From Lachnospiraceae bacterium UBA7143 (GTDB lineage Bacteria > Bacillota > Clostridia > Lachnospirales > Lachnospiraceae): a stretch of 28,263 nt of DNA. The notes under the pieces are model-generated. The model was not told the DNA's origin. It did no database searches and saw only the letters and a program-made list of their open reading frames with translations. Numbering within the stretch: position 1 is the first letter of the stretch; each line of letters begins with the position of its first letter. The position numbers and the translations under genes are program-made. Positions 23,403 to 28,263 of the stretch are shown here, piece by piece. Location of the stretch: assembly GCA_002491905.1 (NCBI GenBank), contig DKWV01000057.1:1-28263 (forward strand). Direction: 5' to 3'.

Positions 23403-24728
23403 ATGGTGATGAAATCTGACCGCATACATTTGAAAGCGCCCGGAAACTGGATCAACGATCCGAACGGATTTATCTATTATAAGGGGAAATACCATCTCTT
23501 TTATCAATATTTCCCTTACGCGCCCGTATGGGGAACCATGCACTGGGGGCACGCGGTAAGCGAGGATCTGGTGCGCTGGGAGCATCTGGGAACCGCGCTT
23601 TTCCCCACACAGTACGCGGACCAGAACGGCTGTTTTTCAGGCAGTGCGATAGAGCATGACGGACAGATGTATCTATATTATACGGGCGTTCACTATTTCA
23701 GTCCGGATCCCGCCAATATCCACCACTGTCTCAATGATGACTTTGAGGCTGCCCAGCTTATGCTCACCTCAGAGGACGGTTTCACTTTTGACAATTTCGG
23801 CGGGAAAAAAACAGCCCTTCCTCCCATCATGAACAGCCAGTTTGGGCACCGGACGCATACCAGAGATCCCAAAGTATGGCGGGGCAAAGACGCATGGTAT
23901 ATGGTGCTTGGCAGTTCGACAGCGGACAGCAGAGGTCAGCTCCTTTTCTATAAAAGCGAGAACCTTACCGACTGGACATTTGTGAATACCGCATCCAAAG
24001 GAAAAAATTGGGGCTGGATGTGGGAATGCCCGGATTACTTTGAAGTGAATGGCGGCCAGATACTGATCATTTCCCCTATGGGGCTTTTACAGGAAGCCCC
24101 TATGGAGGAAAACCACACGATCTGTATGCCGGTAGCCTTCGACGAAAAAACCTGCTCCATGAAAATACCCGACGAATATCAATATCTGGATTACGGGCTT
24201 GATCTGTACACACCCCAGACCACCTTGGACGAAGCGGGCCGGAGAGTTCTGGTGGCCTGGCTGCGGATGCCGGAGGCGGTAGACAACGAGTGGCGTGGTA
24301 TGTTCTGTATTCCAAGAGTAGTGGAATACAAAGACGGCCACATCTGTTTCCGTGTGCATCCTCACATTGAAAACAGGTACACGAAAAAAATTACCTGCCC
24401 GGCTTTGGCGAACGCCGCAGAATACCGGGTAAGCTTTGACCTGGAAGACGGACAATCCGCTGTCATTGGCGGTTATCGGATCCTTCGCCAAAACGGCAGG
24501 ATCTGCACAGACAGAAGCGCCGTCTTCCCCCAGAACGAAAAATTCAGCACACAGGCGTCCACCCCTCCCATAAAAGAGGGCTGCCATCTGGATATCTACG
24601 TAGGCAATCATATTATTGAAATCTTCGTCAACCGCGGAGAATATGTGATCACCAACGCCGTCTATGGACTGACGGATGAAATAGACGCGGAAGCCGTAAC
24701 CGGGCTTGAAATATATACCCTGGAATAA
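23403..24728 (+). CDS. GH32 beta-fructosidase (sucrose / fructo-oligosaccharide hydrolase)
   Basis: A 441-residue glycoside hydrolase family 32 enzyme that releases fructose from sucrose, kestose or short fructans. The three catalytic acids are visible: the nucleophile in NDPNG (D19), the stabiliser in TRDPK (D155) and the acid/base in WECPDYF (E208). A five-blade propeller domain is followed by a C-terminal beta-sandwich (about 310-441). There is no signal peptide, so it works in the cytoplasm on imported sugar. GAAAGGA at 23391-23397 supports ATG 23403; ATG 23409 is an alternative, and an earlier GTG at 23382 precedes the ribosome binding site. The substrate could be plain sucrose or sucrose-6-phosphate, but the ABC importer argues for unphosphorylated sugar. 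Confidence 0.92.
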   Translation: MVMKSDRIHLKAPGNWINDPNGFIYYKGKYHLFYQYFPYAPVWGTMHWGHAVSEDLVRWEHLGTALFPTQYADQNGCFSGSAIEHDGQMYLYYTGVHYFSPDPANIHHCLNDDFEAAQLMLTSEDGFTFDNFGGKKTALPPIMNSQFGHRTHTRDPKVWRGKDAWYMVLGSSTADSRGQLLFYKSENLTDWTFVNTASKGKNWGWMWECPDYFEVNGGQILIISPMGLLQEAPMEENHTICMPVAFDEKTCSMKIPDEYQYLDYGLDLYTPQTTLDEAGRRVLVAWLRMPEAVDNEWRGMFCIPRVVEYKDGHICFRVHPHIENRYTKKITCPALANAAEYRVSFDLEDGQSAVIGGYRILRQNGRICTDRSAVFPQNEKFSTQASTPPIKEGCHLDIYVGNHIIEIFVNRGEYVITNAVYGLTDEIDAEAVTGLEIYTLE

Positions 24729-24782
24729 CAGATTTCAGACATGCAGGAACGCCCTGCCGGATATTATAAGGAGAGAACAGTC

Positions 24783-26624
24783 ATGACAAAAGCAAATGCA
24801 GACGAGATTTTCAACAAAAGACTGGAGAGACATCATGACGAACTAAAATGGCTTTACATGGAACTCTACGACAACGATTCCATGTTTGCGGAGCTGTGCA
24901 CAAATATGTATCTGTTTTACCGCGACCGCCGCAATCCGCTAAAGGCAAGAGATAAAATAAGGGAAAATGACCCTTGCTGGTTTCGAAAAAACGACATGCT
25001 TGGCATGATGCTCTACATCGATAACTTTGCCGGAAATTTGAAGGGAGTGGAACAAAAACTTTCCTATTTCAAAGACTGCAATGTCAATTATATCCATCTG
25101 ATGCCTTTCCTTGATTCTCCGAAGGAACACTCCGACGGCGGTTATGCGGTAGCGAATTTCAGAAAAGTGCGGCCGGATCTTGGAACGATGAAAGATCTGG
25201 CCAGGCTGGCGGATGTATGCCATGAAAAGGGGCTGAATCTCTGCATGGATTTCGTGATGAACCATACTTCCGAGGAACATGAATGGGCTGTGCGCGCAAG
25301 AGAAGGCGACGGCGAATATATGAGCCGCTATTTTTTCTATGACAATTATGATATTCCGGCTCAATTTGAAAAGACTGTGCCTCAGGTATTTCCCACCACG
25401 GCGCCGGGGAATTTTACTTATCTGCCGGAAATTGGACACTATGTAATGACCTCCTTTTACCCTTACCAGTGGGACCTGAACTACAAGAATCCCCGAGTGT
25501 TCAACGAAATGATGTATAACTTCCTCTTTTTCGCCAATCAGGGCATGGACGTCATCCGTATTGACGCAGTGCCTTATATCTGGAAAGAACTGGGAACAAG
25601 CTGCCGAAATTTGAAACAGGTACACACCATCGTGCGCATGATGCGCATGATTGGCGAGATTATCTGCCCCAGCGTCCTGCTGCTTGGTGAGGTCGTAATG
25701 GAGCCGGAGAAGGTCGTCCCCTATTTCGGGACGGTAGAAAAACCGGAGTGCCACATGCTCTACAATGTAACAACTATGGCAACCACATGGAACAGTGTCG
25801 CAACGAGGGATATCCGTCTACTGAAGCGGCAGATGGACATCGTAAACAATCTGCCCGGCGAGTATACCTTCCTCAACTATCTCCGCTGCCATGACGATAT
25901 CGGCTGGGGACTTGACTATCCCTTCCTGACGCAGTGGGAAATGCGGGAAGTGCCTCATAAACGGTTCCTAAATGATTATTTTACAGGCAAAATCCCGGGA
26001 AGCGTCAGCCGCGGGGAACTGTACAATGACGATCCGGTGACACAGGATGCGAGATTCTGTGGAACAACAGCCTCCATGTGCGGTATTGAAAGCGCGGAGT
26101 ATGAAAAAGATCAGGTTAAATGGGAGGCAGCAATCGGGCTGGATATTATGCTACATGCCTACATGCTGTCACAATCCGGGATCCCCATGCTTTACAGCGG
26201 CGATGAAATCGGGCAGCTCAACGATTATTCCTACAGGGAGGAACCTGAAAAAGCAGCCGATTCCCGCTACATTCACCGTGGGAAATTCCGCTGGGATCTT
26301 GCGGAACAGAGAAAGGATAAAAAAAGCCTTCAGGGACGGATCTTTGACGCATTAACCCGCCTTGAGCAAATCCGAAAACAGGAACCGGTCTTTGATGCCT
26401 CCGCCAGAGTCTGCACCTACGATGTGCACAACAACTCCATTCTCTGCATTACGCGGGAAGCTGCCGGTGACAAATTTTTCGGAATCTATAATTTTGCTGA
26501 CCAGCCGGAGACAGCGTGGATGCAGGAGGATGGTCCGTACACAGACCTTTTAACGGGAATGGACATCACACTCCATGATCTTACTGTGCCGGGACACGGA
26601 TTTTACTGGGTGAAAAAACAATAA
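24783..26624 (+). CDS. Amylosucrase-type GH13 enzyme (sucrose glucosyltransferase or sucrose hydrolase)
   Basis: A 613-residue GH13 protein most like amylosucrases (GH13_4), which split sucrose and build alpha-1,4-glucan with the glucose, releasing fructose. Close matches to that branch are DMLGMMLYIDNFAGNLKGVE, HLMPFLDSP, SDGGYAVANFRKV and FVMNHTSEEHEWA, then RIDAVPYIWKELGTSCRNL with nucleophile D261. After these come GEVVM with acid/base E303, RCHDDIGWGLD with D371, and DSRYIHR with R495. D118 and R495 correspond to the salt bridge that closes the glucose pocket in the Neisseria enzyme. AAGGAGAG gives ATG 24783. It has no signal peptide. With GH32 in the same operon, sucrose could be either hydrolysed or used to lay down glycogen-like glucan. 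A plain sucrose hydrolase is possible. Confidence 0.85.
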   Translation: MTKANADEIFNKRLERHHDELKWLYMELYDNDSMFAELCTNMYLFYRDRRNPLKARDKIRENDPCWFRKNDMLGMMLYIDNFAGNLKGVEQKLSYFKDCNVNYIHLMPFLDSPKEHSDGGYAVANFRKVRPDLGTMKDLARLADVCHEKGLNLCMDFVMNHTSEEHEWAVRAREGDGEYMSRYFFYDNYDIPAQFEKTVPQVFPTTAPGNFTYLPEIGHYVMTSFYPYQWDLNYKNPRVFNEMMYNFLFFANQGMDVIRIDAVPYIWKELGTSCRNLKQVHTIVRMMRMIGEIICPSVLLLGEVVMEPEKVVPYFGTVEKPECHMLYNVTTMATTWNSVATRDIRLLKRQMDIVNNLPGEYTFLNYLRCHDDIGWGLDYPFLTQWEMREVPHKRFLNDYFTGKIPGSVSRGELYNDDPVTQDARFCGTTASMCGIESAEYEKDQVKWEAAIGLDIMLHAYMLSQSGIPMLYSGDEIGQLNDYSYREEPEKAADSRYIHRGKFRWDLAEQRKDKKSLQGRIFDALTRLEQIRKQEPVFDASARVCTYDVHNNSILCITREAAGDKFFGIYNFADQPETAWMQEDGPYTDLLTGMDITLHDLTVPGHGFYWVKKQ

Positions 26625-26629
26625 GTTTA

Positions 26630-26660
26630 GGGCAGCCGCATACCACGGCTGCCCTTTCTT
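26630..26660 (+). terminator. Intrinsic terminator of the sugar operon
   Basis: GGGCAGCCG (26630-26638) and CGGCTGCCC (26646-26654) form a perfect 9-bp GC-rich stem with a 7-base loop, followed by TTTCTT. It begins six bases after the GH13 stop codon. It may also act weakly on the convergent minus-strand gene, whose side lacks a clear T-run. Confidence 0.93.
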
Positions 26661-26695
26661 CGTCCATCATAATATCAAAATCCTGACGGTCAAAA

Positions 26696-27886
26696 CTAAC
26701 TCACATAGTTGTCAAAATATCCCTGAATCAAAACCACCGGCGTTCCCTTGTCTCCCGAACCGCTTGTCAGATCACACAGAGAACCGATCAGGTCAGTCAG
26801 CCGCCTGGGAGTCGTGCCCTGGGATGCCATATCGCCTACCAGATTGTCCTTCTTCTCCCTGATACGGTCAGAGATCGCTTCCTTGAGCGCCTCACCAGAC
26901 AAATCCTTAAAATCGTTATCCGCCAGATATTTTAATTTCACTTCATTGGGCGTACCCTCTAACCCCGGCGTGCTGGCAGGAGAAACGCAAGGGTCTGCAA
27001 GCTCCCATATTTTTCCTACGGGATCTTTAAACGCGCCGTCACCGTACACCATAACTTCTACATGTTTGCCGGTTCTGTCAAGAATTACCTTTTGAATATC
27101 CAGCACCAGATCGGTACACTCCCTCGGGAACAGCTTGATCGTGTCCTCGGTGGACTTATTGGAGCCAAGCAGACCGTATTTCTCGTTGCACCCACTTCCG
27201 TTTACAGGCTGGTTAAGGATATCGTCCAGACCAACCACTGCTTCCGCCCCTGCTTCCCTGAGAAGTCTCTTCGTGCGTGCCCTCGTGTGGATATCACAGT
27301 TTATCACCTTTTTTGTGTAAGGAAGAATACTGCGGCAGTCGTTCGCGAAGATAACCTCCACCTCCGCGCCCGCTCCTTTGATCAATTCTTCATAATACGC
27401 CACATAATCCACCCCTGTAAACGGATGTTTATTCTCCCCAAAAAGTTCACGGTACTTTTCCAGTGTCAATACATCGCTGTAAGGATTGATCTTCGCCTGA
27501 TCCAACTGATCCAGTGAGACAAGTTCGTTGCCCACTTCATCGCTGGGATAGCTGAGCATCAGCACGATCTTCTTCGCTCCCATTGCGATTCCTCTCAAGC
27601 AGATCGCAAAGCGGTTTCTTGATAAAATAGGAAAAATAACGCCAATCGTCTCACCGCCGAGTTTTTCCTTCACATCCTGGGCAATCGCCTCCACCGACGC
27701 ATAATTGCCCTGCGCCCTCGCCACAATGGACTCCGTCACCGCGATCACATCCCTGTCGCGGATCTCAAATCCCTCCGCCTCGGACGCTTCCATAACACTG
27801 TCCACAACAATCTTTGTCAGATCGTCTCCCTGCCTGATGATCGGGCAGCGTATACCCCTCGATACAGTTCCCACTTTTCTTTCCAT
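26696..27886 (-). CDS. CofE-like (F420-0 gamma-glutamyl ligase family) protein
   Basis: A 396-residue member of the F420-0:L-glutamate ligase family (COG1478/PF01996), which attaches glutamate through its gamma-carboxyl using GTP in F420 makers. Family features include the N-terminal IRCPIIRQGDDL, RDRDVIAVTESIVARAQGN, FPILSRNRFA, a central region with NGSGCNEKYGLLGSNKS, and VMVYGDGAFKDPVG. It is much longer than the roughly 250-residue archaeal CofE, with an added C-terminal part. No cofC, cofD, cofG/H or F420-dependent enzyme is in the window, so a role in F420 is doubtful. Members in Chlamydia have been linked to folate glutamylation (FolC2), and another gamma-glutamylation is possible. AGAAGGGA precedes ATG 27886. 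Confidence 0.8.
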   Translation of the reverse strand: MERKVGTVSRGIRCPIIRQGDDLTKIVVDSVMEASEAEGFEIRDRDVIAVTESIVARAQGNYASVEAIAQDVKEKLGGETIGVIFPILSRNRFAICLRGIAMGAKKIVLMLSYPSDEVGNELVSLDQLDQAKINPYSDVLTLEKYRELFGENKHPFTGVDYVAYYEELIKGAGAEVEVIFANDCRSILPYTKKVINCDIHTRARTKRLLREAGAEAVVGLDDILNQPVNGSGCNEKYGLLGSNKSTEDTIKLFPRECTDLVLDIQKVILDRTGKHVEVMVYGDGAFKDPVGKIWELADPCVSPASTPGLEGTPNEVKLKYLADNDFKDLSGEALKEAISDRIREKKDNLVGDMASQGTTPRRLTDLIGSLCDLTSGSGDKGTPVVLIQGYFDNYVS

Positions 27887-28021
27887 CTGTTAATCCCTTC
27901 TCTCCTGCGTATTATTTTTCTCTGAACAGCAGACAAAACCGTCCACACATATACCCTCTCTTATTTTTACAAAAATGATCTGAAAAATCAATAAAATACA
28001 GCAATAAAATATAAAAACCTC

Positions 28022-28050
28022 TTGACCCTAACGCAACGGTATAGTATACA
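28022..28050 (+). promoter_or_regulatory. Promoter/operator of the MerR-family gene
   Basis: TTGACC (28022-28027), a 17-base spacer and TATACA (28045-28050). The spacer holds CCCTAACG.CAACGGTATAG, an imperfect inverted repeat of the kind MerR/TipA-type regulators bind between -35 and -10, so autoregulation is likely. Confidence 0.65.
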
Positions 28051-28096
28051 GTGGTTTTATCAGGAACAGGAAATCATCTGATTTTGGGAGGAAAAC

Positions 28097-28263
28097 ATGA
28101 GAACGGTGAAGGAACTTTCAGACATCACAGGTATCAGCGTGCGCACGCTTCACTACTACGACGAGATCGGGCTGCTTACGCCCACGGCAAAAAGTGAAGC
28201 GGGATACCGGCTTTATGACGATAAAGCGCTGGAAACTTTACAGCAGATTTTGTTTTTCCGCGA
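28097..28263 (+). CDS. MerR family transcriptional regulator, N-terminal part (cut by window end)
   Basis: Fifty-five residues are visible, starting at ATG 28097 with GGGAGG 5 bases upstream. They form the MerR winged helix: VKELSDITGISVRTLHYYDE, then IGLLTPTAKSEAGYRLYDD and the start of the next helix, QQILFF. The RTLHYYDEIGLL and GYRLY words are diagnostic, and the sequence is closest to the TipA/Mta-like branch. The effector domain lies beyond the window, so the inducer is unknown. The gene is divergent from the CofE homologue with about 210 bases between them. Confidence 0.92.
   Translation, partial: MRTVKELSDITGISVRTLHYYDEIGLLTPTAKSEAGYRLYDDKALETLQQILFFR

Noticed and set aside
24939..25754. 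271-codon open frame on the minus strand inside the amylosucrase-type gene
   Set aside because: It is antisense to conserved GH13 motifs and its translation resembles no protein family.
26696..27886. Evidence for F420 biosynthesis
   Set aside because: A single CofE-family gene without any other pathway gene is not enough.
1..28263. CRISPR arrays, tRNA or rRNA genes, intact insertion sequences, phage attachment sites
   Set aside because: I looked for regularly spaced repeats, cloverleaf-like segments, transposase motifs and terminal repeats, and saw none I could support.

Overview
The window looks like a chromosomal segment from a gut-type Clostridia, most probably a Lachnospiraceae member. 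The basis is strong AGGAGG ribosome binding sites, sigma-A type TTGACA/TATAAT promoters, and gene families that are very common there: degenerate AAA-ATPase/PD-(D/E)XK and Rpn-type nucleases, a CUT1 sugar importer without its own ATPase, an EAL-HDOD protein and a CofE homologue. This is inferred from content only; no rRNA, tRNA or CRISPR array was seen.

Region 1 (1-10895, + strand) is a cell-surface glycan locus. It runs: a secreted protein of unknown function, an initiating polyprenyl-phosphate sugar transferase, a broken AAA-ATPase/PD-(D/E)XK gene, a WecG/TagA-type glycosyltransferase, a LicD-type phosphotransferase, two GT2 glycosyltransferases, a Wzy-like polymerase, a third GT2, a Wzx-like flippase and a VanZ-like membrane protein. 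Together these make up a Wzx/Wzy-type pathway for a polymer probably decorated by LicD. From about 2750 to 10250 the DNA is much more AT-rich than its surroundings. Nuclease-family remnants lie near both ends, so the middle looks like a swapped, strain-variable cassette.

Region 2 (10889-13800) is an accessory patch. It holds two partial Rpn-family nuclease copies on the minus strand, palindromic intergenic DNA with a candidate small structured RNA, and a solitary SIR2-domain protein with the residues expected of an NAD-cleaving anti-phage effector.

Region 3 (13826-19927, minus strand) is mainly metabolic: a short archaeal/Thermotoga-like S-adenosylhomocysteine hydrolase, a degenerate EAL-HDOD protein, an MTA/SAH deaminase-type amidohydrolase and a D-2-hydroxyacid dehydrogenase. 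Having the deaminase and hydrolase close together suggests SAH may be recycled through S-inosylhomocysteine. A LacI-family regulator ends this block.

Region 4 (19928-26660, + strand) is a sucrose/fructo-oligosaccharide operon divergent from lacI: lipoprotein binding protein, two permeases, intracellular GH32 and an amylosucrase-type GH13, closed by a strong terminator. Two copies of a doubled AACCGGTT operator lie 137 bp apart, one over the operon start site and one upstream of the regulator promoter, which suggests a repression loop.

Region 5 (26696-28263) holds a minus-strand CofE-like gamma-glutamyl ligase homologue with no other F420 gene in view, and the start of a divergent MerR-family regulator cut by the window edge.
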